This document shows, in pieces, positions 1 to 11,439 of a stretch of 64,000 nt of DNA. The first letter of the stretch is position 1. Each line of letters opens with the position of its first letter. Source of the DNA: Kuschelorhynchus macadamiae. Its lineage: Eukaryota > Arthropoda > Insecta > Coleoptera > Curculionidae. The translations under genes were made by a program, and so were the position numbers. Under the pieces are notes generated by a model. The model saw nothing but the letters and a program-made list of their open reading frames with translations, was not told the origin of the DNA and ran no database searches. The DNA lies in contig JAUTXW010001311.1 in assembly GCA_030620095.1 (NCBI GenBank), positions 2,643,501-2,707,500 on the forward strand, in the 5' to 3' direction.

Positions 1-600
1 CTTTATTTTTAAGTTTTTCAATAAATAGAAACTTTCCTTTAATATTATTCACTCTAAACCAACACTTAAAAAATGCTTCAAAGGTTTAACATTTTTTGGT
101 AATATTTCACTGCAGGTGGTGAAGTTTTTCAAACATTTAGATGTCTCAATTGCTTTTAAAATAGTGAACTCACTTAAGAGACATCTTGTAATGACCAAGG
201 ATAAGACTGAACATCTCTCAAAATCAGGGCTGTACTCATTAGGCTGTGGAGATTGTTCTGCTGTATATGTCGGACAATCAGGGAGAAGGATTTCCACTAG
301 GGTCCGGGAACATTTTAGCCTTTTCGATAAATATAAAAACACTGATATCACTGAGACAAAGTCGGCTTTTGCTAACCACTTGCTAACAACTGGGCACCAT
401 TTTTCTATACCAAACAATGTTAAGATACTACAGTACAGACAGAGTGTCCAAAGAGTAAAAAACTGGATTTGATAGAGAATATGGAAATTACAAGGGCTAA
501 GAGAAGCTCAGTTTTACATTGTGTTAATGATGTCTTCAATTTCCAACCTCAACTAATTTTTAATAATCTTGGTACTAATATTAATCGGGAGGAAGATAAT
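1..600 (+). pseudogene. Penelope-like element fragment: end of RT region and GIY-YIG endonuclease
   Basis: An open frame runs from near the window start to 472 and continues in another frame to about 605. It holds the connector that follows the reverse transcriptase in PLEs, then a GIY-YIG nuclease. The GIY-like part reads GLYSLGC and then VYVGQSGRR, followed by RISTRVREH with the conserved Arg. A CxxC pair (CGDC) and a later His pair (NHLLTTGHH) match the CCHH arrangement known in PLE nucleases. After a frameshift near 472 the frame resumes as LIENMEITRAKRSS, which supplies the likely metal-binding Glu. This nuclease nicks target DNA for PLE retrotransposition. The RT core lies outside the window or is lost. 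The frameshift makes the copy non-coding. The SINE-like head and hammerhead downstream probably belong to its 3' region. Confidence 0.85.
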
Positions 601-614
601 GTATAGACTTTTCG

Positions 615-690
615 TTGGACCTGCTGGTAGAGTGGTGGTCAGTATCTCGGTGTGTCACGCCGGAGGCTCGGGTTCAATTCCTGGGTATAT
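615..690 (+). repeat. tRNA-like SINE head (Pol III A and B boxes)
   Basis: An A-box-like stretch (TGGTAGAGTGG, 625-635) is followed about 36 bp later by a B box (GGTTCAATTCC, 671-681). A T-arm can pair CGGG with CCTG around the TTCAATT loop. The acceptor and anticodon arms do not fold convincingly, so this is a tRNA-derived SINE head or tRNA relic rather than a working tRNA. It lies between the PLE stop codon and the downstream hammerhead. Confidence 0.45.
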
Positions 691-908
691 CAATAACCTT
701 TTTTATATTTTTTATTTATATATTTTTTTGTCTTTTATTTGATTCAACTTTTATCTGCGCGTGTCAATACCTTAGTTTCTTAGCCTCATCTCAGTGGGTT
801 TTTTAACATGTGACGTTATAGTTGTTTGATTTGTTCTTTTGATTTTAGTTAATGTCGAAGGTTTGTTTGAATTTTGTATATTTATAGTGATAGTTTTTGA
901 TTGTTATA

Positions 909-962
909 TTAATTGTAGGTCTGATGATGCCTGAAAAGGCGAAACACGTGTAACCGCATTAA
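909..962 (+). ncRNA. Hammerhead ribozyme, PLE type, all core residues present
   Basis: The core CTGATGA is at 921-927 and GAAA at 941-944. Stem II pairs GCC (929-931) with GGC (938-940) around TGAAAA, with one unpaired T at 928. Stem III is the palindromic CACGTG (945-950). The cleavage site would be the UA at 951-952. Stem I pairs TTAAT (909-913) with ATTAA (958-962) and GGT (918-920) with ACC (953-955), with an internal loop as in natural type I hammerheads. Hammerheads in PLE terminal repeats are established knowledge. The very short stem III suggests the dimeric fold described for that class. Confidence 0.75.
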
Positions 963-1164
963 ACTCTTTTTGAGTGAGACCGAGACTTTGTACCTTATTT
1001 CTAGTTTAGTCATTTGGTCTCTTAGAGAACATGGACGCTTTCTTACAGTTTAATTATAATTTGCTGAGTTGTTTTTCAATCTTCTTTATTTGTTAGTCCA
1101 CTATAACTGTTTGTTGTCTGATGTTAGGCACGCAATTTTATTTGTCTAGGTATCTTTGTTTTTT

Positions 1165-1560
1165 TAAAAGCATGCTGGTAAAGTCAAATTGGACAAATCT
1201 GGTATAGTTTTAGAATAGAACTTTCATGAAAATGTCTGTTCTGATGTCTTCTTGAGGTTCAATACAAAATGAAATACTCAAAACTTACCAATCTTTTTTA
1301 GTATGGAAATGGAGTGTTTTAGAATTTTCTTGAAATAGCTCTGATAAGACCTCCTTGATGTTAACAACACAATGTCAAAGTCAAAACTTGCGGATGTTGC
1401 TTAGTTTTGAAATAGATTTTCTAGAACTTTCTTGAAATGACGCTGATAAGGTCTTTTTAAGGTCCAAAACACAACGGCAAAGTCAAACTTACAGATCGTT
1501 TTTAGTTTGGAAATAGAATGTTACAAATGCTCTTTGAAAAGTCACAATGTAGTCACAATC
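1165..1560. repeat. Degenerate tandem repeat, about 100-bp unit, roughly four copies
   Basis: The units share a recognisable order: AAAGTCAAA, a GGAAATAGA-like block, then TTCTTGAAAT and GCTGATAAG. Copies begin near 1181, 1275, 1377 and 1479. They have diverged strongly and have no coding potential. The family is not recognised. Confidence 0.55.
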
Positions 1561-2494
1561 AGGTAAATGTACACGCCTGGGAATAGTTCTTAACAGGCTG
1601 GTTTTGGTTTAAACACAAATGGGTTTAAAATTAGTAACAATCGAACACTGGTCACATTTCAATTTTTTTTATTGTTCACAGTAATATCCTTCAGTCAATA
1701 TCTCATTTCCGACACTTGTTACAAGTCCACTTTAAAACACCCCCCAACAAATAACATTAACTTTTATTAAATACAACTGACAGACTTTACGCTTAAAACT
1801 GTGTAAGACTAACCCTCTAAAGGGTCGACTCCCCGATAATATATGTGCAGGGAGAATATTCCGGAATACCCTGCGCTCATCTCGGAGGTGGAACGACGTG
1901 TAGAATGAGGCGAGGAGAAGACAACACTTCTAGTTATACGATCACAAACGTTTGACGGGTGATTCCTGAGCGGCCAAACTGTCACAACACTCTACACAAA
2001 ATTTTTAAATGACAAGCTTTTATTAAACTGCATTAAAATATATTTTTGTTTCTCTAGCTCAGTTAGAACATATCTTGCAGACCAGATCAGTTCACTGCGT
2101 GTCGCAATGCAAATTATAATATTTACATCACGTGTTTTTACTTTCAGCGAGGACGAAATACACTGCGAATCATCAAAAATGTTTTGGAGACCAAAATAGC
2201 AAAATCTTACTTATTTCACTATACTAATTAACAATCTGTCTTGCAAAAGTTTCAGTTGGCTCCAGTTTTATAGATCCATGCTTATTATTATGATAATTTA
2301 CCTACCTGCCCTTAATATTTGGGAAAATTCGACCATTAAATGAGAAATACCTGGATTTATTATAGAAGGTGTACTTTATAGGGGGTCAAATACATACAAC
2401 ATATATGCTAAATTGTTAGTTAGTTGTATTTCAACCACCAATTGATCAAGAGTTGCTCGTATTTGAGAAATTAGAAAGTTTTGATCAATATATC
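1561..2494. other. No gene recognised
   Basis: AT-rich DNA with scattered stops in all frames. A GC-richer patch at about 1805-1960 has no coding match that I recognise. Nothing else can be supported. Confidence 0.5.
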
Positions 2495-4180
2495 GCGAGT
2501 TTGTGTAAATAAGCCGGATCATTTTTGTTATATATATGGTGAAGTGGCTTTTGTGCAATAAAAACGTACTTAGTCCTTTAATAAAAAAGGCTTACGACTT
2601 GTATTTGGGCTGCAAAGTTGGAGACCAGGATAACAATTGGGCTCCACATAACTGCTGCAACAAATGTATTTCCAACAATCGCGTCTGGCTAAGTGGAAAA
2701 AAGCATAAGATGCCCTTCGCTGTTCCTATGATCTGGTGAGAACCGAAAGACTACGTTACTGACTTTTACTTTTGCTTGACACCTCCCATCAAAAAAGGCT
2801 TTTCGGAGAAAAAAAGGTCTGCCATACAACTTCAGTTCGCCATACGCCCGGTGCCTCATAGTGATGATTGCATGTACCTAATCCTCCTCAGAAATAGAGG
2901 ACAATTCTGATTATTAAACGGATTCAAACGGTAGTGTACCTCATAAAACCTCGCAAGACTCCGATTTTGTCTATGAACATCCCAGTAAAAATCCTCACAA
3001 AATAAGTCAAAATGAATTAAGTGAACTTATAGGAGATTTAGAATTACCCAAGAAAAAAGCAGAACTATTAGTCTCTCGATTGCAACAATGGAATTTATTT
3101 CAAGACGAAGTAAAAGTTTCTATGTAACGAAGCCGTCAGAAGAACCTAACACCATTTTCTGACATAAAAAGCAATTTGGAAGCCTGTAGCAAACTTTACA
3201 GAATTAAATATTCTGTACACTTTGCCTGTGGGGACATTGGAGGATTAATGGCAGCTTTAAGCCTAGACTATGACCCAAAACAATTGAGAATTTTCATTGA
3301 TTTCTCACAAGTAGACTTAAAGCTGTGCTACTCCACAATGGAAATTAGTTGCCTACAGTCTCAATTGATCATGCAGACCACAGGAAAGAAACATATATCA
3401 ATTTGAAAATCTTACTGGAGACCATACAATATAAGAGATATAAATGGCATATTTGTGGGGATTTAAAAGTTGTGGCGATTTCGCTTGGAATGCAGCTAGA
3501 TTATACCAAATACTGCTGCTTTCTTTTCGAATGGGACAATCGAGCACGATTGGATCACTACAGAAAGAAAATTTGGCCTCCGAGAGAGTGTTTCGAGCCA
3601 AGAAAGAAAAATGTAACCAACGCGCCATTAGTTCCCGCTGCAAAGATTTTACTACCGCCACTTCATATAAAATTGGTATTTACGAAAAACTTTGTGAAGA
3701 CCATGAACAAAGAAGGCCATGATCTCAGTTATTTAAAAGAAACGTCCTTAAAATCGGTAATGCCAAAATTAAGAAGAGAATATTTGTGAGCCCTCAGATT
3801 ACGAAACTTTTCAATGATGCGCAATTATATTCCATAATTGAAGGCAAGAAAAAAAGACGTTTGGAATGCCTTTAAAATGGTTGTAACAATTTTTTTGGGA
3901 GAACATAAAAGCAGAAATCTATAAAGACCTGATTGCCCAACTTCTTTTGTGTTACCAAAACCTACGGTGTAATATGTTGTTAAAAATTCATTTCCTGAAA
4001 TCTCATCTGGCTTACTTTCCGGAAAATTGTGGTACTGTAAGTGACGAGCACGGTGAGATGTTCCACCAAGATATTTCAGACATAGAAAGAAGGTATAAGG
4101 AAAAATGTAACTGTGAGATATTAGTTGACTACTGTCCCAAGAGGCTGCTTTCAAAACGCAGGCTAAGAAGCGCAAAATGA
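2495..4180 (+). pseudogene. Decayed copy of an uncharacterised repetitive gene (same family as 7497-9162)
   Basis: Broken frames in order match the better-preserved minus-strand copy at 7497-9162. They start with CVNKPDHFCYIYGE, then LIKKAYDLYLGCKVGDQD (near 2580), FAIRPVPHSDD (near 2840), WHICGDLKVVAISLGMQL and TKYCCFLFEWDN (near 3450-3530), ILLPPLHIK (near 3650), and finally a stretch like HFLKSHLAYFPENCG and EHGEMFHQDI (3985-4080). Stops and frameshifts occur throughout. From memory the family is multi-copy in several insect genomes, with no known function. The N-terminal Cys pairs could bind zinc. This copy cannot make a full protein. Confidence 0.8.
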
Positions 4181-4760
4181 GTGTCTAAACTTTAGCAACA
4201 ATTATAAAAATGTGCTATTTAATTTCTTTTGTAGAGACCAACAATATATTGTTATCTCTATTTTGTATATTGATTGTATATGCCTATAAATTAAAATTTT
4301 GCAACATAATTCAGATTTTTTTTACGAGCCAACTAAATTGGTATTTCGTAGTTACTTGGGTGTAGTTGAATCCACGAAAAAATAGGTTTTGTTCAAGAAA
4401 CAAAAAAATAAGTTATAGTTCAAATAGCTAGTCCATCGGGTACAAATAAATTAACCACATAACAATATTAGATTTGGTATTTCCAGAAGTGTTATTGGTG
4501 TCTACTTGTTTATAAATATGGTAGAAAAGTTATGGTTTTTAATAGATTGCTTGATAACAACGTAAAACCGATCTATGAACGAATTTAAGCAGCCGATCGG
4601 AAGATATAGGGGTATTTTATTTTACATTGGATAGATCATCTACTCGGAATACAGATATCTTTGTTTTTAGAAGTCTACATAAAACCTGCATAGTGCAAGA
4701 CAAGTGGCAAGACTATTTTTTGATTTCTAATGCTAACATAGAATGAAAGCTTTCACGGCT
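4181..4760. other. No gene recognised
   Basis: AT-rich spacer between the decayed repetitive gene and a PLE-type inverted repeat. No ORF or repeat was supported here. Confidence 0.45.
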
Positions 4761-4764
4761 CTAG

Positions 4765-5022
4765 TCAATTAAGAAATCATGGTTTTTGAGATTGAACCGT
4801 GTCAAAATGGAATCACTTTTCGCCTTCGATTGCACGAGGCATTTTCAAGGATCTTTACTTCACGAGATCGGAACACTGATTCCAAAACTAATGAAAACTA
4901 TTCAGTGTTCCGATCTCATGAAGTAAAGATCGATGAAGATGCCTCGTGCAATTGAAGGCGAAAGGTCGGAAAGTGATTCCATTTTGACACGGTCTAATCC
5001 CAAGAACCATGCTTTCTTAATT
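4765..5022. repeat. PLE terminal inverted repeat with two decayed hammerhead motifs (family 2)
   Basis: Two arms of about 115-125 bp fold back around a short AT-rich centre near 4890. Each arm carries the family-2 order: a GATC-rich start, core, T, GCC stem, long loop TCGTGCAAT, GGC and GAAA. The right arm (plus strand) has ATGAAGA in place of CTGANGA. The left arm (minus strand) has an altered TTGAAAA-like core. Related single copies are at 41806-41931 and 49430-49554. Both ribozymes are predicted inactive. Confidence 0.7.
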
Positions 5023-5403
5023 TCTAATGCTATTTAATAAAATCTTGTCATTACAAAAAAAATATAATTTTTTGCAAAATTGAAATTTACATGGTGGTAT
5101 TTTAAATTACAATTTGTATCCAACTCTCACCTGAATAGGGTATTACCGAGCGTTCGCAAGCAGTTTTTCAGTAAAATAACTTTAAGAGTCCCCAAATTTG
5201 GAACAATAGATATAAATTGTCGCCAAACATTCTAGAACTGTGTTTATCACGTTATCATATCAACGATAAATCGAAATATCGAGAATGCAAACATGGTTTT
5301 AGTACTTTGTCATGGGATTTAAGATGTGTCAGTAGATTTTCCCATATTTGAATTTTGTTACCAAATAGTTATTGGTGGTATCATTTATAGAACATTTACA
5401 TAA

Positions 5404-5408
<5 letters not shown>
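5023..5408. other. No gene recognised
   Basis: AT-rich spacer before a (TA)n tract. No coding or repeat signal was found that I can support. Confidence 0.4.
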
Positions 5409-5450
<42 letters not shown>

Positions 5451-5451
5451 G

Positions 5452-5534
<83 letters not shown>
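5409..5534. repeat. (TA)n microsatellite, interrupted
   Basis: Long alternating TA with an interruption near 5449-5460. It abuts the 3' edge of the Helitron helicase fragment. Confidence 0.95.
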
Positions 5535-5536
<2 letters not shown>

Positions 5537-5543
5537 AATCGCC

Positions 5544-5930
5544 TCATTTGAGTGCCTTTTTATAAAACATGTTTATTGTTGCATTCTCTGGCTGTAAAAT
5601 AGGCAGTCTACTACGCGAACTAGAGCATACGACATAGAGTTGACCATGGGAAAAACAATCGTAGCACAACTCTACTACAGCTGTACTTAAGGCCTTCCCC
5701 TGAGCTTTGTTAATTGTCATGGCGAAACAAAGCTTTAAAGGAAACTGTCCACGTTTAAATTGAATAGGATAGTCTGACGGAACTAAAGGGATACTTGGTA
5801 TATTCAGCCGTGTGACAGTAATGAGAACGAATCGATCATAATTTTTCAAAACTCTGTTTGGTGTAATGAGCACCGCACTTGATTTGGACTCCCAAACATG
5901 CCGTGCTTGATCCACAGAAAAGTCTTTATT
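5544..5930 (-). pseudogene. Helitron RepHel fragment: C-terminal part of Pif1-like helicase
   Basis: A 123-codon frame reads QFKRGQFPLKLCFAMTINKA, corresponding to helicase motif V, and then CFSHGQLYVVC, corresponding to motif VI. This pair is characteristic of the Pif1-type helicase at the C-terminus of Helitron RepHel proteins. The Rep nuclease and the Walker-motif part of the helicase are absent. The 3' side ends at a (TA)n tract. The 5' side leads through a short AT-rich gap to Helitron-like non-coding repeats at 6020-6830 in the same orientation. This suggests an internally deleted Helitron. Confidence 0.85.
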
Positions 5931-6019
5931 TTTTTATAATTTTGTATTTTTTAGTTTTGGTTGGCTTGATTAGATTCGATAGCTTCTGTGTATTAAAAAA
6001 AAAGAAACTAACCGTTAAA

Positions 6020-6830
6020 TAAAATTATTGTAATATTAAGGGGTAATTTTACTCCCTTGGAAACTGGGTTTCGAAGAATCCCTTCTTATCGAACCTCTGC
6101 GCTCTAAAATCAAGCTGTTTGCATAAGCTCAATTTTCTACGACAAAAATTTTGAGAAAACTTTCAAAAGTCCTGTATGAATTTATAAAAAATCTTAAAAT
6201 ATGTAATAAAAGAAAAAGCACGTGTTCAAGTGTTTTTCCGAATAACGAGCCTTTAAAAAAATATAATATTAAAGGGGTGGTTTCAGCCGCTTGGACACCC
6301 TGTCTGGGTTTTAAAAAAAAATTAAAATATGTAAAAAAAATAAATATAAAGCATATTATGTTCAAGCGTTTTTCGAATAACTAACGGTTTTTTAAATAAA
6401 GTATATTATACTATTTAAGGGATGGTTTTTTTTGGACACATTGTGTGAATTTTTTTAAAATCCCAAAATATATAAAAAAATAAATAAAAAACACGTGTTC
6501 AAGCGTTTTTCTAAAAACTAACAGGTTTTTAAATTAAAAAGTATTGTATTATTAAAGTGGTAGTTTCACCCCTTTCAATACCCTATATGAATTTTTAAAA
6601 ATCCTAAGATTTGTAAAAAAATAAATTACAAAACACGTGTTCAAGGGTTTTTTTGAAAAACTGACCATATATTAAATAAAAAATATTGTTGTATTTAAGG
6701 GGTGCTTTCACCCCTTTGGAATTTGAGGTTCGAACCTCTACACCTCAAAATCAGCCTGTGTGCCAAAATTCAGCCTCTTACTTCAAGGGGTTTGAACTGG
6801 AGCGTGATGAGTGAGTCAGTCAGTCATACT
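6020..6830 (-). mobile_element. Helitron-like 5' non-coding region with internal tandem repeats
   Basis: Four to five imperfect units of about 150 bp repeat the order GTGTTCAAG, GTTTTT, then a run like AAGGGGTGGTTTCACCCCTTT. The outer edge carries the repeated GACTGACTCACTCATCACG motif (minus strand, near 6805-6827), followed by TTCAAACC and GGCTGAATTTTGGC. The same edge occurs in plus orientation at 13292-13455. Orientation agrees with the helicase fragment at 5544-5930. The assignment to Helitron rests on this linkage and on familiarity with similar insect ends. Confidence 0.6.
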
Positions 6831-7354
6831 ATATAGTTACTGACTAGTTCGAATAGACCCAGCTACCACTAAAGGAGCTACAACTGTTTCCACTACTACT
6901 CTTTAGTAGTTCTTACGTATTTATTACTAATAATCATACTATATATCAACAAACACTTTGGGTTACACGTTTTTAAGTATTACATATGTATTTGTTACTG
7001 CGAATAATACTTTATAGTAATTTTTCATATAAAGTAATAACTATTGCCAAGCAACTGCTTAAGAAATTGGCTCCAAGGCTACTGTTTCGAATCTGTTTAC
7101 TAAATTACAACTTTTAAGTATCAGTACCTTCTTGAACTTTGCAGAGACTTCTCCATTACGTTCAAATGTACTCCTATAATGTACTACTATAAAGTAAAAC
7201 GAGTCGTTGCAGAGTAGAAAAAGTTATCGTCTACTGCTACTTTAAACTGGCTATTACCAGTCGTTATACTTCTGTATATATACAGTAATTACATATAACA
7301 AAATTAAACTTTTTTTTGCCACACGAACTAAATAAGGTACAATATATATATATT

Positions 7355-7358
<4 letters not shown>
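6831..7358. other. No gene recognised
   Basis: AT-rich spacer with short ACTACT-type runs. No coding signal. Confidence 0.4.

Positions 7359-7444
<86 letters not shown>
7359..7444. repeat. (TA)n microsatellite
   Basis: Uninterrupted alternating TA between the spacer and the 3' end of the minus-strand repetitive gene. Confidence 0.95.
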
Positions 7445-7450
<6 letters not shown>

Positions 7451-7496
7451 ATAAATAAGCATACAAGAACGTCAGTTGTACAATAAAAAATTGTCC

Positions 7497-9162
7497 TCAA
7501 AATGTAGTTATGTGGCATTTTCGCTTGTATTTGGCTTCAGGTATATCCCTCTTGAGTGTCCAGCAATAGTCTGCCAACATACTGGGACTCCACTTCCCCT
7601 GGCAACGCTTTTCCATAGTAGAGATATCCTGATGGAATCTTTCTCCATGCTCGTCACTGACTGCCCCAAGATTTTTCGGAAAAAAATCCAAGTGTGAGTG
7701 CAAAAAATGGATTTTTAAACTCATGTTACATCCAATTTAAAAGATCATTTACAATTTCCTGATAGTTTTCTGATTTGTGATTTCCCAAAAAATCGGTGCA
7801 AATCCTGGTAAACGATAGCCATGCTTTTTTTTCAAATGCATTGAGTTCTGAAATAAATTTGTCATCCTTAAGCAGTTCTCTGATTTGGGGTCCTACAAAT
7901 ATACCCTCTTTGATTTTTGCTTCGCTGATTTTAGGAAACTTATTTCTTAGGTACGCGAATCCATTACCCTCTCTATCCATATCTTTAACGAAATTTTTCA
8001 TTAAGCCAAGATTAATATGCAAAGGGGGTAGTAAAATTTTCCTAGGATCTACAAGGGGAGGATTTACAATGTTCTTATTCCCTGGAATCAAAGATGTTCT
8101 TTCTGGCCATACTTTCTTTGTGTAATGGTTTTTCTTGTCTCTGCTGTCCCACTCACAAAGGAAACAACAATACTTTGTGTAACCAAGTTGCATTCCAAGT
8201 AGAAGCGCTACAACTTTCAAATCACCACATATGGCCCACTTAAAGTCTTTATAATTAATTTTGTCCAACAGAAGCTTCATGTTGTCATATGGTTCCTTTA
8301 TATTGGTAGCATGAGCCAAAGGAACGGACGGAAACCTGTTTTCATTGTGCAGTAGAACCGCCTTCAAGCTGACTTTGGACGAATCGATGAACAATCGCCA
8401 CTCATCTGTTTTATATTCATGCTCAAGTTCCCGCATTACAGATATAACATCATGACAGAACACTATCCCATCTTCAATGGAAAAGAAGTCACTGAATTGC
8501 TGGTGACGACTACGATAAAACGAAACTTTAGTTTCCTTCTGAAGGAGATTCCAATTCTTTAACCTAGAACCTAAAAGTTCGGCTTGCTTCTTAGACAAGT
8601 TTAAATCTCGTACAAGATCGTTCAGATCCCCTTGACTTAACAAATGTGGCTTATTTGAAAAATGACCTGGGTCAAATAGCGAATCAGATTGCAAATTTAT
8701 TTCTGCCCTGTTTACTTCTAAAACATCTTCCGACTCATCATCACTCAGGATCATATGCTCCGGAGGCTGTGGTACAGGTAGCTGATCACTGTGAGGTACT
8801 GGTCTTATTGCCGATGGTAAGTTTGGATACTTGACAGTGTGTTTGGATTTTGATGTTATTCCAGTTATATTTGTTAAACAGAAATAACAATCCGAGCTAT
8901 GATCTTTAGGTTCTCGCCAAACCATAGGAATAGCAAATGCCATATGACGAGTTCCTTTTGCCCAGGCTGTGAGAGTTTTAACACAAGTAACACAACAAAT
9001 ATGGGGGACCCAAGGTTTATCTTGATCTCCTATTTTACAGCCAAAGTACTGTTCGTAGCATTTTTTAATCAGAGGTGTAAATGAACGTTTTTGGAATTTA
9101 AACGTTAACTCACCGCAGATATAGCAGAAACTGTTTGGGTGATTTACACAATTTCTAGGCAT
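7497..9162 (-). pseudogene. Uncharacterised repetitive gene, nearly full length, one frameshift
   Basis: The conserved start MPRNCVNHPN is at 9162. An upstream extension of the frame to 9273 looks fortuitous. The 479-codon frame to 7726 contains an N-terminal Cys-rich region (FCYICGE, then CCVTCV about 45 residues later) and a linker with SAIRPVPHSDQLPVP. An acidic stretch follows, then a conserved core: WRLFIDSSKVSLKAVLLHNE, ICGDLKVVALLLGMQLGY, KYCCFLCEWD and ILLPPLHINLGLMKNFVK. The C-terminal part (SLKIHFLHSHLDFFPKNLG, EHGERFHQDI) follows in another frame at 7724-7497, so an indel near 7726 breaks the gene. I recognise the family as widespread and repetitive in insects and some other invertebrates but know no function. 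A domesticated or transposon-borne gene is possible. No TIRs were found around it. Confidence 0.75.
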
Positions 9163-11439
9163 TTTGTGAAAACACGGTATTTTGGTATACACCAAAAATA
9201 AAATACAACTGAATAGTTCCAAATTCCGGATTGCACACGATACACGATAAACGCGCTTGGTAAAGTCTAACAAACGACTAAGCCGTTGGACTGATTGACC
9301 GTCATAGGTGTATAAAATGGCTACGTGTCGTCGGCAGCAGCGGCGGCATAGACTATATTATATTACCTGTATAATAAAATGTTCTCTTATCTGAACTTTA
9401 TTATGCTAAATATATAATAAAAACAGGTAGTGTACTGCAAAATTAAGTATTTGTGCACTATATTGAGCTGCTACCTATATTATAATTTAATATACTACCT
9501 GTATTATATTTTATATTGGAACATAAAAACTGTGGGTGATATATATTTATATATATTTATTTGGTTTCAGCGCACAAAAAAACACCAAAAACAGGTAATT
9601 TTTTTTCTGTGGCGAATTTCTTGTTAACCAGTGTTATTTACTAGAAGTAAACTATTACCTCTTGTACTTGAGGTTGAGGAGATAGGGGGCACTGGTGCGA
9701 GATTCGGTCGGTGATTTTATAAGGACAGTGGCAACAATAGATTAACCAATTCTTTATTAGTTCGGCCATATTGCTGCTAAAATCGCTTTGTTTACTTTTC
9801 GCCTACGTAGGTTTCTTATGAGGTTTGTTGTTTTAGTGTCTCATTTTATTGGTTTTTGTGATTATTAAAATGTATATTGATTCAAACAAGAAGTTCTCAG
9901 CCATTGGCCATATAGAGAAATGTAATTAAGCCTGGTTCACCTGTTATTTGCTCGTAATTATAAAGTGTTTGTGATGAATGTGTAAATGACTATGACCGAG
10001 AATATTTTGAGTTTAAGTTTAATCCAAGAAAAGTTATTAAATATTGCACATTAATATATTTTGGTTTTATTTTGCTGTAAAAGACAATATTGTTTCATGT
10101 CTTGTGTATGTTTATGTTCATTCAGCACCTCAATTTGAGGTAGAAGCTCTGTAAGATTAGAATAAAAGAAACTTTATTTTGTAGGCTTTCTTCAGTATAT
10201 ATTACGTTACTAAATTCACCTAGCAGGCAACTCTCATTAATCGCTTACACAAACTGAAATGAAACTAAAAGAAAAAGTAAGTTTGTACTAGATAGTTCTA
10301 ATAGATTATTAAAGTAAAATTAACATAACCCTACATTTACAACCTACGCCAACAGAGATTGTCAATATAAAAGTATATTAATTTAGCCACATTTTATAGA
10401 AAATTAAAAATATCACATTTTGGTTATGTGATACGTGAACAAAACAACCTAAAGCGGTATTTTAAGGAAATAAGAAATAAAAACGAAACAAAGGGTTATA
10501 GTCATGATAGATGGCAGAATTATAGTAGCGACTCAAGTACCGCAACTCTCCGCATGCTACGACACGACGCATTCAATTTTAAAGAACCGGTGGAATGTTT
10601 GCAAATCGTAACCGCATGGTAATAATATATAGTATGGGATCAATGGGAACTTTGTAGATAACTAGTAGACTTCAAAGTAATTAAGTATAAGTGACAGTTG
10701 CTTATTTAAATAATCCAAAACTATAAAAGCGTATGGGAGCAGTCGTAGACACTTGATGTTAAGTAATTTTCTGAGTAAAGAAATGCAGTCAACCTGAAAG
10801 TAAAACTCCAATAGAACGCCCTTGTTTATTTTCATCTAACCTATAAATATTTAGCTATGATGTTTGTTTTTGTGAGTATAAAAATTAAAAATGCATACAA
10901 ATTAAACATTACGTTACAAAAAGAATCACTCTTTATAATAAGATATTTAATGATAATTACTATTTAAACCAAAGTCCAAAATTACATTTTTGAAATTTAA
11001 ATTGGCCAGAGAAATTGCCTGCGTTTTAGTTATAGGTCTCTTAAGCATAGCCAGAAAACTAAGTGAAACGCATGTATCCTACGTCAAATACCAATAACGT
11101 ATTCTATACGCTCTACACCATATTCCCAGTTTGAGTGTTTGTAGGCGCCATAACTGTTTTGCTTGTATTAGAACGAACCATACATATTTTTAAAACGGAT
11201 TAAATAAAGACAGAAATAAGGAAGTGACGAATAGGGTAAATTAATTGTTACTATTCGGGTACTTAAATGGAACTACACAATTCCGTACTATCTACGTAAA
11301 AGTCAAAGTCACAGTTACATGTTATACACGAAATAGTTACCCTAAAATTGTTCCCCATTTTCGTAATGACGTACTCTCAGCTTAAACAGAACGTGGCGAC
11401 ACCAAGTTCCGTTTACTTCAAAAATACTTGTGATAACAA
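9163..11439. other. No gene recognised
   Basis: AT-rich spacer. A GC-richer patch near 9310-9350 (GCAGCAGCGGCGG) lies upstream of the minus-strand repetitive gene and could belong to its promoter or 5' UTR. A short frame at 10428-10622 has no recognisable motif. Confidence 0.45.

Noticed and set aside
49..417. 122-codon minus-strand ORF at the window start
   Set aside because: Antisense of the PLE GIY-YIG frame, which has clear family motifs.
615..690. Functional tRNA gene
   Set aside because: A and B boxes are present but the acceptor and anticodon arms do not pair, so a SINE head or relic fits better.
5329..5547. Tyr-Ile repeat ORFs in TA tracts (also 7254-7466, 13215-13608, 32618-33019, 34055-34357, 36633-37064)
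   Set aside because: Alternating TA has no stop in some frames and translates as YIYIY. These are artefacts of the microsatellite, not proteins.
10428..10622. 64-codon ORF with a basic N-terminus
   Set aside because: No family match, no supporting promoter or splice signal.
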